Origin: CAYGGE01 sp966250865
GTDB lineage: Bacteria; Patescibacteriota; UBA1384; CAYGGE01
NCBI GenBank assembly: GCA_966250865.1
Contig: CBINIT010000014.1
Span: 1 to 24,220, forward strand
Direction of reading: 5' to 3'
Length of the DNA: 24,220 nucleotides
A program made the position numbers and the translations under genes. This document shows, piece by piece, positions 7,086 through 15,547 of the stretch (the first letter of the stretch is position 1; each line of letters starts with the position of its first letter). The notes below the pieces were generated by a model. It saw only the letters and a list, made by a program, of their open reading frames with translations. It had not been told where the DNA came from and searched no databases.

Positions 7086-7541
7086 CTAAGGTTTTATAGT
7101 GTCGATAGAATTATTCTCCATGTATATCGTGCTCTGCAAAAGCCACAACGAAACGAACCCTGCTGCCACCGATAAAATGCTCATGAGTACAATAAAAAGA
7201 AACTCGGCCGGGTCTGATAGGTATGAGTCACTAAATATGATGTAGCGACAAAACACAATGAATGCAATACAATAAATAGTTCCTTTTACCCATGTTAGCT
7301 GCCGCTTCCGCCCAATCACAATCATTGTAATAATAAAGCTTACAAATAGTGCCCAAATCGTAAAGAATAAGCTAAAACCAGCCCATGTACCATATCCTGG
7401 TCCCGTAAACTCTTGGCTCATATAAATGCCAGGAACCTCTGCCGTAGTCCAGAGCACTGGAGATATAACAAAAAGATAGAATGCGACGTAAAGTACCGTC
7501 ATCCACCCTTGACCAAAAAGAAAGTGCGCCAGATTTTTCAT
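7086..7541 (-). CDS. Four-helix membrane protein, unknown
   Basis: 151 aa with hydrophobic segments near 13-31, 52-76, 85-104 and 113-137 separated by short loops. The loop at 77-84 is basic (GRKRQLTW), placing it inside by the positive-inside rule. The start ATG at 7541 has AGGGG upstream. It is convergent with the HEPN gene across cassette repeat 1, and is the first gene of the block between repeats 1 and 2. No family is recognised. Confidence 0.7.
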   Translation of the reverse strand: MKNLAHFLFGQGWMTVLYVAFYLFVISPVLWTTAEVPGIYMSQEFTGPGYGTWAGFSLFFTIWALFVSFIITMIVIGRKRQLTWVKGTIYCIAFIVFCRYIIFSDSYLSDPAEFLFIVLMSILSVAAGFVSLWLLQSTIYMENNSIDTIKP

Positions 7542-7675
7542 TTGATAACCCCTGTTCGTGCTATTTTACTTATTTTGTCATACGCAACGGTAGAGGGCAA
7601 CTTTACCGTCGATGTAAGATGGCTTGCATTCTCGTACTCATGACATATATTATATATGAATAGAAAGGAGACAAC

Positions 7676-8164
7676 ATGTCAGAAAGAATGTCAGGACCAA
7701 TGGAGCAGTCGATATCACCAATGGAAGTGCCAGCACCATATAGGAGAGATAAGGCTGATTACAATCGAGAGGGCGAAAAACAAGCGCTAGAAACTGAGTG
7801 GAGTCAGGCGCAACTTGCTCTTTTCCGTAGCGATGTCGAATCGGTTATGGTAAAGTCAGGCTATGATGTAAGGGACTGGGTAGAAGGTGACCCGAGGTCC
7901 TACAACAACCGTCCTGCTGATCGAATAGCCACATTGGAAAATGATGATGCAAAATACACCATCGTCTTTACATTGAGAGACCCAAGAAGCAATAGCGTGA
8001 GACTCTATAAGGAGCAGAACGGCACCAAAAGTACTCTCCTAGCCTCTGGGGATATATCAGCAAACACTATATTTTATGAGCTACCGGGGTCTCGTTCATT
8101 CGATGAAACCGACGAAGCGAAGCGGCTCATAAATTGGAAGCAATATGCGGAGTGGAGTGTGTAG
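7676..8164 (+). CDS. Hypothetical 162-aa soluble protein
   Basis: The start ATG has a strong ribosome site (AAAGGAGAC). Upstream, TTGCAT and TATATT at a 16-base spacing give a plausible promoter. The N-terminal 40 residues look disordered (Met, Pro, Ser rich). The remainder, 45-162, is a compact mixed alpha/beta region of charged residues with no Cys. No domain is recognised. It lies in the block between cassette repeats 1 and 2, next to the 612-aa surface protein. Confidence 0.7.
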   Translation: MSERMSGPMEQSISPMEVPAPYRRDKADYNREGEKQALETEWSQAQLALFRSDVESVMVKSGYDVRDWVEGDPRSYNNRPADRIATLENDDAKYTIVFTLRDPRSNSVRLYKEQNGTKSTLLASGDISANTIFYELPGSRSFDETDEAKRLINWKQYAEWSV

Positions 8165-8215
8165 TTTTTTTGATTTTTTCGAAAACTAGGTTGAATGCAA
8201 TGAGGGCCCGATAAT

Positions 8216-8244
8216 TTGACAATGCAACTAGCCAAGCGTAACTT
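8216..8244 (+). promoter_or_regulatory. Promoter of the 612-aa surface protein
   Basis: TTGACA (8216-8221), a 17-base spacer, then TAACTT (8239-8244). The leader is about 45 bases and carries a GGGGAG ribosome site before ATG 8295. Confidence 0.5.
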
Positions 8245-8294
8245 TAATATTATAAGCGATATATTATCAGTTCTTTATCCTGGGGGAGAATAAG

Positions 8295-10133
8295 ATGAAG
8301 CGTAATATAAGCACCTGGATAGGCTTCCTTGCTATCGGGTTAATACTTATTGTTATGGCGATCTACGTTAAAGCGACTGCCCCTAAAGCAGACACTCTTA
8401 CGGATTGTCAACGCACTAGTGCTACAGCCTGTCTTGCTGTTTCAGTTTACGATGACGCTGGAAATCCGGTCTCTCGGGATACGGTTCGACTTATCTATCC
8501 AAATGGGAACACCACCGACACCCGCGTGACTGGTGCTAATGGGCTGGCGGTCTTCACCCTTGGCTACCTTTCTCCCTCCCGACCAAGTAGCTATACTCTT
8601 CGGGTCAGCTCTCCCATTGGCTTTGAGGATGTTCCAGATCAAACTATTACGTTAAATACAAATACCTACGTAACAAAAACCGTCCGGCTGGTTCGTCGAG
8701 CAGTTGAAGCTCCTACCAGTCCGTTGCCAACTCCCACTACCACCTCAGTTCCTTCCACGAGCAGTTGTAAGCCTAGCCAAAGTTCGGTCTTTGGGACAGC
8801 TTGTCTCACGGTTAAAGTGACTACCAAAAATAGTAAAAACAAAACCGTCCCAGCTGTTGGTGCCGTAGTTCAGGGGACAGTTAGCGGTGTACTTTTTGGC
8901 ACTGGTTTGCCAACCGACGGCTCTGGTGCGGCCACTATTGGGACAACGACAGACAGTAATGGCGAAGCCCTCTTTGAGCTTCGACTCGTTCCTGTGACAC
9001 CTAAAACTAATCCAGTAACATATCAGGCGATTCAAGTAGATTTGACTGCCACGGTCAATGGTCAAGTAGCTCTGGTTGAACCACAAGGGCTTATTCCCGT
9101 AGCCTTTGCTGCAGATAACGAGGCTACAACAACGGTCAACCGCGCGGCCAATTACCACCTTAACCTCTTTGACCTTTTTGGTGGCGATACTGTCGCGGAT
9201 ACATGTACCGTTCCAGTAAGCCGGGCTGGATCTACGAGCTTACTCGCAAAGCTTTTCAAGCCATCGACCGTTTCGGCTCAGGTGGCAGCGAAGGGCAAGA
9301 TTTGTCTCACGGTAAAAAATACAGTGGCGAACGAGTCTGTTCCTAACGGTCTCAAGATCGTATTTAATCGTTTTCTTAAGGCGGAGGGTGCAGCTGTAAT
9401 GGATGATCAGATTGTTGGGGTAGTAAAAGATGGCCTAATATACATGGATAACCTTCCGTTGGCTGCTGCAGACGCGACGGGAAAGCGTGACACTTCCTAC
9501 AGCGTGACCTATGACGGTCTTCAAGACGTTGGCAACTACCTATGCGGTGAAGGGTCGGTTGATCTCTATAAAAAAACGAACGGTAAGTACCTCCGTCTAA
9601 CGAAGCCAAAAAACTATCAGGAGATTGGTTCGATTAACGTTACCTGTAACCAGAAAGAACGAGAGGCGCAGTGCGACAAGTATCCTTATGCCGACAAACC
9701 AAAAAACAATAATGTAAGTGCCTGTATTGAGGTAAAAGTCGGCGGTACTAGCAACGTAAAATTGACAGGAGTTAAGGTTACTCTTGCTAGTCTGCAGACT
9801 ACTAATGTGTGGACACAGATTGGCGATGGTTTTACCGATAACTCAGGTCAGGTGAAAATTCGTGCTAACGGGGGCGATATGAAAGTTAGCACGTTTGGAA
9901 GTGGAGCCAGTCTTATAGCTACTGGGAAGTTGCAGGCCGGATTGTCGGCGGGCACTTACGTCGGCACTGATAATAAAGTATATACATGTGCCGGTACTAT
10001 TGTAGGCTTGGACCCTGCAGTTAATAACAATGCTTTCGCCGATAGCTTTATTGTAAAGGCCTGGACGTCAGTAAGTTTTGAACAATGCACCTTGAAAGCC
10101 TCGCCATCGCCTTCGCCTAAGATAAGCACCTGA
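8295..10133 (+). CDS. Membrane-anchored Cys-paired repeat surface protein (612 aa)
   Basis: An N-terminal membrane helix (about 8-27) is followed by extracellular beta-rich domains. Four units each contain two Cys separated by 8-34 residues and then a strand such as ACLAVSV, ACLTVKV, ICLTVKN or ACIEVKV (Cys near 38/46, 158/170, 303/337, 459/476). The first two units also show the GxxxFTL/ALFEL ending of carboxypeptidase-regulatory or Big-type Ig-like domains. Ser/Pro/Thr-rich linkers lie near 143-157 and at the C-terminus. The Cys pairs may form disulphides. The ribosome site is GGGGAG. It is probably a cell-surface adhesin or stalk, anchored by the uncleaved N-terminal helix. The gene is followed by cassette repeat 2. 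Confidence 0.75.
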   Translation: MKRNISTWIGFLAIGLILIVMAIYVKATAPKADTLTDCQRTSATACLAVSVYDDAGNPVSRDTVRLIYPNGNTTDTRVTGANGLAVFTLGYLSPSRPSSYTLRVSSPIGFEDVPDQTITLNTNTYVTKTVRLVRRAVEAPTSPLPTPTTTSVPSTSSCKPSQSSVFGTACLTVKVTTKNSKNKTVPAVGAVVQGTVSGVLFGTGLPTDGSGAATIGTTTDSNGEALFELRLVPVTPKTNPVTYQAIQVDLTATVNGQVALVEPQGLIPVAFAADNEATTTVNRAANYHLNLFDLFGGDTVADTCTVPVSRAGSTSLLAKLFKPSTVSAQVAAKGKICLTVKNTVANESVPNGLKIVFNRFLKAEGAAVMDDQIVGVVKDGLIYMDNLPLAAADATGKRDTSYSVTYDGLQDVGNYLCGEGSVDLYKKTNGKYLRLTKPKNYQEIGSINVTCNQKEREAQCDKYPYADKPKNNNVSACIEVKVGGTSNVKLTGVKVTLASLQTTNVWTQIGDGFTDNSGQVKIRANGGDMKVSTFGSGASLIATGKLQAGLSAGTYVGTDNKVYTCAGTIVGLDPAVNNNAFADSFIVKAWTSVSFEQCTLKASPSPSPKIST

Positions 10134-10242
10134 AATTCTCGGGTAAGAACTCTGCCAATGAGAACAACCGGACTTAACAGGTTTAGGAGAGTGCTAAAGA
10201 GGGAAATTCAAAGTTTTTTAATAGGTTAGTTAATCCTTGTTC

Positions 10243-10319
10243 GAGTTCAATTAACTCCCGCCTAGTACCACCATCAAACCTGTTAATTACAAAAAAGACG
10301 ACCTTCGCGGGTCGTTTTT
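10243..10319 (+). repeat. Cassette repeat copy 2, class A
   Basis: The core (10243-10274) has a full GAGTT/AACTC inverted repeat at its left edge and a single change (CCGCCTAG). CCTGTTAATTAC and the hairpin ACGACC (10298-10303) with GGTCGT (10310-10315), flanked by A- and T-runs, follow. It separates the 612-aa gene from a convergent gene. Confidence 0.9.
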
Positions 10320-10322
10320 GAT

Positions 10323-10360
10323 AAAAAAATTGCCCCAACGCGTACGGTACGTGTCAGGGC
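10323..10360 (-). terminator. Terminator of the 10401-11075 gene
   Basis: GCCC (10332-10335) with GGGC (10357-10360), and the inner ACGCGTAC (10338-10345) with a near-complementary GTACGTGT, form a hairpin. It is followed on the minus strand by a run of T (A-run 10323-10329). Confidence 0.65.
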
Positions 10361-10400
10361 GAAGTGGCGTGCTTAGAGCTTGATTAATGGTAGGGACGGG

Positions 10401-11075
10401 TTAACTCCTGTTTACCGAGACACTGATCGTCGGTGGCTCCTGGTTGCTCTGGTTTGTCACGGATATCCAGAGCTTTCCCTCTTCCGATGTGAGGGTAAGG
10501 TCGGTAGGGCCATACTCAACCTCGAATACAGTCGGAGCGAAGAACGCCCGGATAGCGTTAGCGACCACGTCATCATCCACCGGTCCCAGCGGAAGGATGA
10601 GACATCGCTCTGCGCTACCGATCAAGGCGACCATCGCACTGTGATGCATGCGCTCTGCGTTGTAGCGGGGATGGTCGAACTCTTCCGAGCCTTCGTGTCC
10701 GAGCAGTCGGCGCAGACAGGTCTGGAGCGTCTCGCTCGGCCATTTTGCCCAATACTCAAGAAGCATTCTCACCATTCCCGCATGCTCGTCTGCGCGAGGG
10801 TTTTCGTGGTGAGCGATGACGAAGTCACCGGCTTCCGTCATCCAGACCCCCTCCTGCCCTTTCTCAATGGGCTGAGGAGGATCGAGTTTGACGAAGGTCG
10901 GGTTTTGTTCCTCCTTTGCAATCATCTCAGCGGTTGGACCGCGATCGAAACCAGCCAGGTATTGATCGCCATCGTGGGTATAGAATACAACCGGTAACCA
11001 CGCTTCCGGATGTGGCGGTTGCCATTGAACGTGGGTCACAACGTGCCCCTTTGGGGTCTGAGGCGGGACGGACAT
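10401..11075 (-). CDS. Hypothetical 224-aa protein, G+C-richer block
   Basis: The start is taken at ATG 11075, which has GAGGA nine bases upstream and sits about 45 bases past a predicted transcription start. A longer TTG start at 11114 would leave almost no leader. The protein is soluble, with mixed charge and no signal peptide. A histidine-rich patch sits near the middle (HENPRADEHAG, then MHHSAM), but no catalytic pattern is recognised. It is alone between cassette repeats 2 and 3, in the opposite direction to the repeats. Its richer G+C compared with neighbouring genes suggests separate acquisition. Confidence 0.7.
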   Translation of the reverse strand: MSVPPQTPKGHVVTHVQWQPPHPEAWLPVVFYTHDGDQYLAGFDRGPTAEMIAKEEQNPTFVKLDPPQPIEKGQEGVWMTEAGDFVIAHHENPRADEHAGMVRMLLEYWAKWPSETLQTCLRRLLGHEGSEEFDHPRYNAERMHHSAMVALIGSAERCLILPLGPVDDDVVANAIRAFFAPTVFEVEYGPTDLTLTSEEGKLWISVTNQSNQEPPTISVSVNRS

Positions 11076-11127
11076 GGTTGTTCCTCGAGGTGCGTAGGGT
11101 TGAGATGTACCCAAGCCGATTGCCAGA

Positions 11128-11156
11128 AGTATAACTTTCTTCTAGGCGAAGAACAA
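11128..11156 (-). promoter_or_regulatory. Promoter of the 10401-11075 gene
   Basis: On the minus strand TTGTTC (11151-11156), a 17-base spacer and TATACT (11128-11133). It supports the ATG at 11075 as the start. Confidence 0.5.
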
Positions 11157-11218
11157 GCCTAATTTAAGCTTAGCATGGGAAGCTCTTGCAGTATCAGTAA
11201 ACTCACTGTGTCTTTTGC

Positions 11219-11280
11219 GAGTTCAATTAACTCCCGCCCAGTACCACCATAGAATCATCAGGTTAAGCTGGTGATTTTTT
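11219..11280 (+). repeat. Cassette repeat copy 3, class B
   Basis: The core (11219-11250) is identical to the consensus. Immediately after ACCAT the class A tail is replaced by a different terminator: AATCATCAG (11253-11261) pairs with CTGGTGATT (11268-11276, one G-T), followed by six T. It lies directly before a same-strand leaderless gene. Confidence 0.9.
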
Positions 11281-11291
11281 GTCGTTTAGGG

Positions 11292-11297
11292 TATATT
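11292..11297 (+). promoter_or_regulatory. -10 box of leaderless nucleotidyltransferase gene
   Basis: TATATT ends six bases before ATG 11304, so the transcript should begin at the start codon. The -35 region would fall in the T-tail of cassette repeat 3. Confidence 0.45.
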
Positions 11298-11303
11298 CAA
11301 GTC

Positions 11304-11861
11304 ATGAATAGTAGTGATCAAGTCATAGAGGAAATTATCGATATCCTTGAGAGTGAGTATGGACTCAAGACTTGTCTTAAGGGATCTTATGGTTACGGTA
11401 CTCCTTATTCTGGTAGTGATATTGACATAGAGATCACCGGTAGAGTTGATCCGAGCCATCTATCTAAAAGATTTAGGGGAACACATTCATCCATAGTCTT
11501 TAAGGATAGCTCAGGCGATGAATATGAGAGTACATTGATTGAATTTTCATACAAAAGCTATAGCTTTAGTCTGGTATATAACGATAATCTCAAAGTTTTT
11601 TCGATGGTCAAAGAGATAACCCAGTCAATTAAAGTACTGCCATTAAATGATCGTTATGTTTTACGTTTGGCTGGAGGAGGGTTGAAGTATGATTCTATAA
11701 AAGCATATAAACGAATCCTGCTCCTGTTCGAACAATATAGAGCCGATTTTGACCCACAAGTTATCAATGATGTGTTAGCGGGCAAAGTAGTTGACGCAAC
11801 TCAGGCTAAGAATATTCGCAACAAGGTACAACTTGAGTATAGAAAGAAATATCTGTCTTGA
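11304..11861 (+). CDS. Minimal nucleotidyltransferase-fold protein (MNT-like)
   Basis: 185 aa. KGSYGYGTPYSGSDIDIEI (residues 26-44) is the G-S-x10-D-x-D signature of pol-beta-type nucleotidyltransferases, with G27, S28, D39 and D41 as the nucleotide/metal site. The rest is strands (about 70-105) and helices. The third acidic residue of the active site is not obvious. Small proteins of this kind are AMP- or nucleotide-transferring antitoxins (MNT of HEPN-MNT pairs) or aminoglycoside-type modifiers. The start is ATG 11304 rather than the upstream GTG at 11271, which lies in the terminator. It is alone between cassette repeats 3 and 4. A HEPN gene exists at 5986-6897 but is not adjacent, so pairing is only a possibility. 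Confidence 0.7.
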   Translation: MNSSDQVIEEIIDILESEYGLKTCLKGSYGYGTPYSGSDIDIEITGRVDPSHLSKRFRGTHSSIVFKDSSGDEYESTLIEFSYKSYSFSLVYNDNLKVFSMVKEITQSIKVLPLNDRYVLRLAGGGLKYDSIKAYKRILLLFEQYRADFDPQVINDVLAGKVVDATQAKNIRNKVQLEYRKKYLS

Positions 11862-11969
11862 AATAAATTCCGTTTCATTCGTAAGTCAGATCGATCTTAG
11901 TCCTATATCTAGCTTAGTAAGACAGGCTTAAAAGTAAGTAGTGATAATGAGTTAATTAGAGTGATGCTT

Positions 11970-12046
11970 AGTTCAATTAACTCCCGCCCAGTACCACCAT
12001 GAACCTGTTAATTACCAAAAGACGACCGATCAAGGTCGTTTTTTTT
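11970..12046 (+). repeat. Cassette repeat copy 4, class A
   Basis: The core (11970-12000) is followed by AACCTGTTAATTAC and the hairpin ACGACC (12022-12027) with GGTCGT (12034-12039) and a long T-run. AATTAAC in the core and GTTAATT after it form a 7-bp inverted repeat, as in the other class A copies. Confidence 0.9.
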
Positions 12047-12096
12047 CGATATGACCAATTAAAGTTCAAGGAGTAAGTTCGACCGCTATGTTTGCC

Positions 12097-12125
12097 TTGT
12101 GATGTGACACAACCCTGGGTACAAT
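12097..12125 (+). promoter_or_regulatory. Promoter of the 1069-aa surface protein
   Basis: TTGTGA (12097-12102), a 17-base spacer and TACAAT (12120-12125). ATG 12137 is only 11 bases past the -10, leaving a leader of about five bases and no ribosome site. Confidence 0.6.
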
Positions 12126-12136
12126 AGTAATGACAA

Positions 12137-15100
12137 ATGAAACCTCAACCGTTTAAAAACTCCATCGGCATAAGGCAGGGGCAGCATTGGCGGCTTGCTT
12201 TTCATATTGGCCTTACCCTTGCCCTCCTTATTTCGCTTAATACAAGTACACCGCTCGCTTATGCCAGCACACCGAGCGCCGGGGGAGACACAACGGTTGT
12301 TAATCCGTCCGGTGAGGGTGCTGTCAGTATTAACGAAGACTCTCCCCAGCCCGAGTCGGCTAACATCCGTCTTATTGTTCCAACCCTTTCCGCTACTTCG
12401 GGGACACCAAATAGCATTCGCATCACCTCTGTCACTGGGGGCTCGCTGCAGCAGGGCGGGGGAGGCTCAATTACACTCGGCACCGCCGGAACTGTTCTTA
12501 CGCTGAGTAGTAGTAGGTTAGATTTACGCTTCGCACCTTCGTCAAACAGAGATATTGCCGCGACCTTTCAGTATGTTGTGGTTGATCCGCAAAACAGTAG
12601 CAATAATTCAGCCGAATCGACAGCCACAATTCCAATCACTGCAGTGAACGACCTACCCATTCTCCAAACATCGAGCGGCGGCACAACCGGAGAAGGTCTT
12701 GCCGGTACCTATTATCGACAAAACTGGGACCTTACTGGGGTAACGACGACTCGAGTTGATGCAACGGTAGACTTTAATACGGCTGTGACGGGTTCAAACA
12801 CCACCGTTTGGGGTGTTTCAAACGTAAATGCTGAGCAGTTTAGCGTACGTTGGAGTGGTAAGATTAAGGCACCAATTACTGGTTCGTTTACGATTAGCAC
12901 GAACTCTGACGACGGTGTTCGGGTCTGGCTTGACGATGTCTTAGTAATTAACAACTGGACACTGCATGGCCCAACTGTCGATACAGCCTCGCCTGTTAGC
13001 TGGGAGGCTGGTAGTCTTCATTCGGTCAGAATGGAATTTTACGAACGCGGCGGCGGCGAGCTGGCTCAGCTACGCTGGGCATATACCGGGCAGAGTACCC
13101 AGGTAATCCCTCAACAATATCTTTACCCAGGAACCGTTCGTCCAACACTTACTTACCTGGTAAGTTCCGGGGCAGTGGCAATTGACGATGGCTTAACTAT
13201 TACCGATGTTGACTCTTCAAATATGAGTGGGGCGACTATCTCTGTAGCTACCTACGTAAGCGGACAGGACTCCCTAGGGTTTACCAATCAAAATGGCATT
13301 ACCGGCAGCTTTAACAGTTCAACTGGTGTCTTAACGCTGAGCGGTAGTGCCTCGATTGCCAATTATCAAACGGCACTGCGGACAGTAACCTATACCAACA
13401 GTAGTGGCAGCCCAACAACGACAACCCGTACTGTGACTTTCCTGGTAAATGATGGTAGTGGTGACAGTAACTCAACAACTCGCAATATTGATTTTAGCGC
13501 TACAAATAATGCACCTGTCATAACCCAGGGCACAAGCACCTCGGTTACTATGGATGAGGACGGATCGCCGACAGCTTTTTCTCTTACGCTCAGTGCTACC
13601 GATCAAGAAAATAATAGCTTGGCTTGGAGTATTGATACGGCCGCCAGTCATGGCACTGCCAGTGCCTCTGGAACTGGCGTGAGTAAGGACATTGGCTATA
13701 CTCCAACTGCCAATTATGCAGGAAGCGACAGTTTTGTCGTAAAGGTTATCGATGGCTTTGGCGGTAGTGATACTATTACCGTTAACGTTACGATTACGGC
13801 CCGCAACGATGCCCCAACCTTTACAGAAGGCACCAGCCAAAGCACCACCATAGACGAAGATAGCTCACCGACAGCCTTTAGCCTCACACTGCATGCCAGT
13901 GACGTAGAAAACGACACCCTCACCTGGAGCGTATCAACCGCAGCCAGCCATGGCGCGGCGGCGATCGGTGGTTCGGGTAATACCCGGTCAATTGTCTACG
14001 AACCAAACGAAGACTATAACGGCAACGATACCTTTGCTATCCGAGTTTCCGATGGCAACGGTGGAACGGCTACCTATACTGTTTCTTTAACTATTACAGC
14101 CCGCAACGATGCGCCAGTTGCGACTGTTAACCCAGTAATTAGCTCTATAACTACTCCGGTAAGAGTTGATTATACGTTAACAGCCAACCGAGGCAGTTGG
14201 AATGATACCAAAGACGGTGGAACTACCGCTCTTAGCTATACCTACCAATGGCAGCGTTGTACAGATTACGTCTGTACAAGCCCCACTGATATTACCGGCG
14301 CAACTTCGACAAGCTATACGCTCACCAGTGAGGATAAGAATGCCTTTGTGCGGGCTAAAGTAGCGGCAACCGACGACGGCACGCCGGGCACTGCCACATC
14401 CTACGCCTATTCAACCAGTATTGGTCAAATTCTTGCCACACCGTCCAACTTAACCTTGAACCAGGGGAAGGCCTATATTAACGACCAAACAGTTCCGATA
14501 GACGTTACCGCGACCAACATTTTAACTGGTGCAACCCAAATGATTGTCTCCGAAGACCCTAATTTTATCGGCGCAAGTTGGCAGACCTTTGCTGACACTG
14601 CCCAGTTCATGCTTTCGAATGGTGACGGTAAGAAAACGGTCTATGTTAAATTCCGTGATGCCCATGGCAACGTTAGCGGCAGCTACAGCAATACTATTAC
14701 TCTTGACACAGGCTCAACTCTTAACCTTGCCACCATCGCTAATCAGTTCTATATATTGGCTATGAGCTCCGTTACGACCGATAAGCAGCGACCGAGCATA
14801 ACAGGTATTGCTGAGCCTTATGCTACAGTCACGATTACGATTCATTCTGACCCGATTGCCGGCAGTACAACCGCTGATGAAAACGGTTATTGGAGTTGGA
14901 CGCCTGATAAAGACGTTGCTTTTGGCAACCATGAGTTAAGCGTTATGAGTACTGATTTGGCTGGTAATAATAAGAAGATAATTCTAGCCCTGACCGTCAC
15001 TCATGCCGGAACAACGGCTGCGGACTCTTCCGCTGTAACTACTGCAACTTCAGAAGCGACTAGCAAGGCAACTCAGAGATTAGCCAGTAGTACTACTAGC

Positions 15101-15346
15101 ACTACTAATGGGTTGGCCGTGGTAATCACAGCCGATAGCACACCACCCGCCCTACCCGTCTCGTCCTCGCCCACGTCTAGCCAGAACAATCTAAAAAACG
15201 CCTCAAAAACATTAAGTAATCGATATAAAGCGCTACCGCCCAGTATCGGGATACTGTTTTTCTGTTTTTATGGTTGGTGGCTATTACTCTTGGCGAAACG
15301 ACGCAAAAAGAAAAAAGTGAAAAGAATTAGACAGACAGAAGCTTGA
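12137..15346 (+). CDS. Large surface protein with PA14 and cadherin-like repeats (1069 aa)
   Basis: A signal peptide is visible (hydrophobic 20-36, cleavage near ALA-YAS 43). Residues 187-331 form a PA14 domain (GLAGTYYRQNW, STNSDDGVRVWLDDVLVINNW, QLRWAY), a carbohydrate-binding-type fold. Two consecutive cadherin-like repeats (about 457-557 and 556-655) share the N-A/D-APxxTxGTS, DEDxSPTAFSLTL and ARNDAP motifs. An Ig-like segment with YQWQRC follows (about 660-760), then a bacterial Ig-like domain (885-960, PSITGIAEPYATVTI). The C-terminus has a Ser/Thr-rich stalk, a membrane helix (about 1038-1053) and a KRRKKKK cytoplasmic tail, so it is anchored by a C-terminal transmembrane segment rather than a sortase motif. 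It is probably an adhesin for host or neighbour cells. It fills the block between repeats 4 and 5 alone. Confidence 0.85.
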   Translation: MKPQPFKNSIGIRQGQHWRLAFHIGLTLALLISLNTSTPLAYASTPSAGGDTTVVNPSGEGAVSINEDSPQPESANIRLIVPTLSATSGTPNSIRITSVTGGSLQQGGGGSITLGTAGTVLTLSSSRLDLRFAPSSNRDIAATFQYVVVDPQNSSNNSAESTATIPITAVNDLPILQTSSGGTTGEGLAGTYYRQNWDLTGVTTTRVDATVDFNTAVTGSNTTVWGVSNVNAEQFSVRWSGKIKAPITGSFTISTNSDDGVRVWLDDVLVINNWTLHGPTVDTASPVSWEAGSLHSVRMEFYERGGGELAQLRWAYTGQSTQVIPQQYLYPGTVRPTLTYLVSSGAVAIDDGLTITDVDSSNMSGATISVATYVSGQDSLGFTNQNGITGSFNSSTGVLTLSGSASIANYQTALRTVTYTNSSGSPTTTTRTVTFLVNDGSGDSNSTTRNIDFSATNNAPVITQGTSTSVTMDEDGSPTAFSLTLSATDQENNSLAWSIDTAASHGTASASGTGVSKDIGYTPTANYAGSDSFVVKVIDGFGGSDTITVNVTITARNDAPTFTEGTSQSTTIDEDSSPTAFSLTLHASDVENDTLTWSVSTAASHGAAAIGGSGNTRSIVYEPNEDYNGNDTFAIRVSDGNGGTATYTVSLTITARNDAPVATVNPVISSITTPVRVDYTLTANRGSWNDTKDGGTTALSYTYQWQRCTDYVCTSPTDITGATSTSYTLTSEDKNAFVRAKVAATDDGTPGTATSYAYSTSIGQILATPSNLTLNQGKAYINDQTVPIDVTATNILTGATQMIVSEDPNFIGASWQTFADTAQFMLSNGDGKKTVYVKFRDAHGNVSGSYSNTITLDTGSTLNLATIANQFYILAMSSVTTDKQRPSITGIAEPYATVTITIHSDPIAGSTTADENGYWSWTPDKDVAFGNHELSVMSTDLAGNNKKIILALTVTHAGTTAADSSAVTTATSEATSKATQRLASSTTSTTNGLAVVITADSTPPALPVSSSPTSSQNNLKNASKTLSNRYKALPPSIGILFFCFYGWWLLLLAKRRKKKKVKRIRQTEA

Positions 15347-15407
15347 GAACACACTATGAAAAGGTAAATTTATAGGTATTTAAGAGTTGCGTTAAGGACG
15401 GCTTTAC

Positions 15408-15482
15408 TTCAATTAACTCCCGCCCAGTACCACCATTAAACCTGTTAATTACAAAAAAGACGACCTTAATGGGTCGTTTTTT
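15408..15482 (+). repeat. Cassette repeat copy 5, class A
   Basis: The core (15408-15436) matches the consensus from TTCAATTAAC. CCTGTTAATTAC and the hairpin ACGACC (15460-15465) with GGTCGT (15472-15477), bordered by A6 and T6, follow. It lies between the 1069-aa gene and a convergent gene. Confidence 0.9.
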
Positions 15483-15485
15483 GTG

Positions 15486-15529
15486 TATAAAATGCGAAAG
15501 GTCCCCCGGAACTTCATTCCGGGGGACCT
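15486..15529 (-). terminator. GC-rich terminator of the 15548-15967 gene
   Basis: A perfect 13-bp stem (15499-15511 with 15517-15529) has a five-base loop and is followed on the minus strand by TTTCGCATTTTAT. The same tail and a related stem occur at 16158-16195. Confidence 0.8.
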
Positions 15530-15547
15530 CGTACAGAGTTCACTTGG

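Noticed and set aside
10380..10997. 205-aa plus-strand frame opposite the 10401-11075 gene
   Set aside because: It starts next to the minus-strand terminator, has no ribosome site, and has low-complexity, Arg-rich composition typical of an antisense shadow.
13472..13923. Minus-strand frames inside the 1069-aa surface protein
   Set aside because: The plus-strand frame has clear PA14 and cadherin-like motifs throughout, so these are shadows of a repetitive coding sequence.
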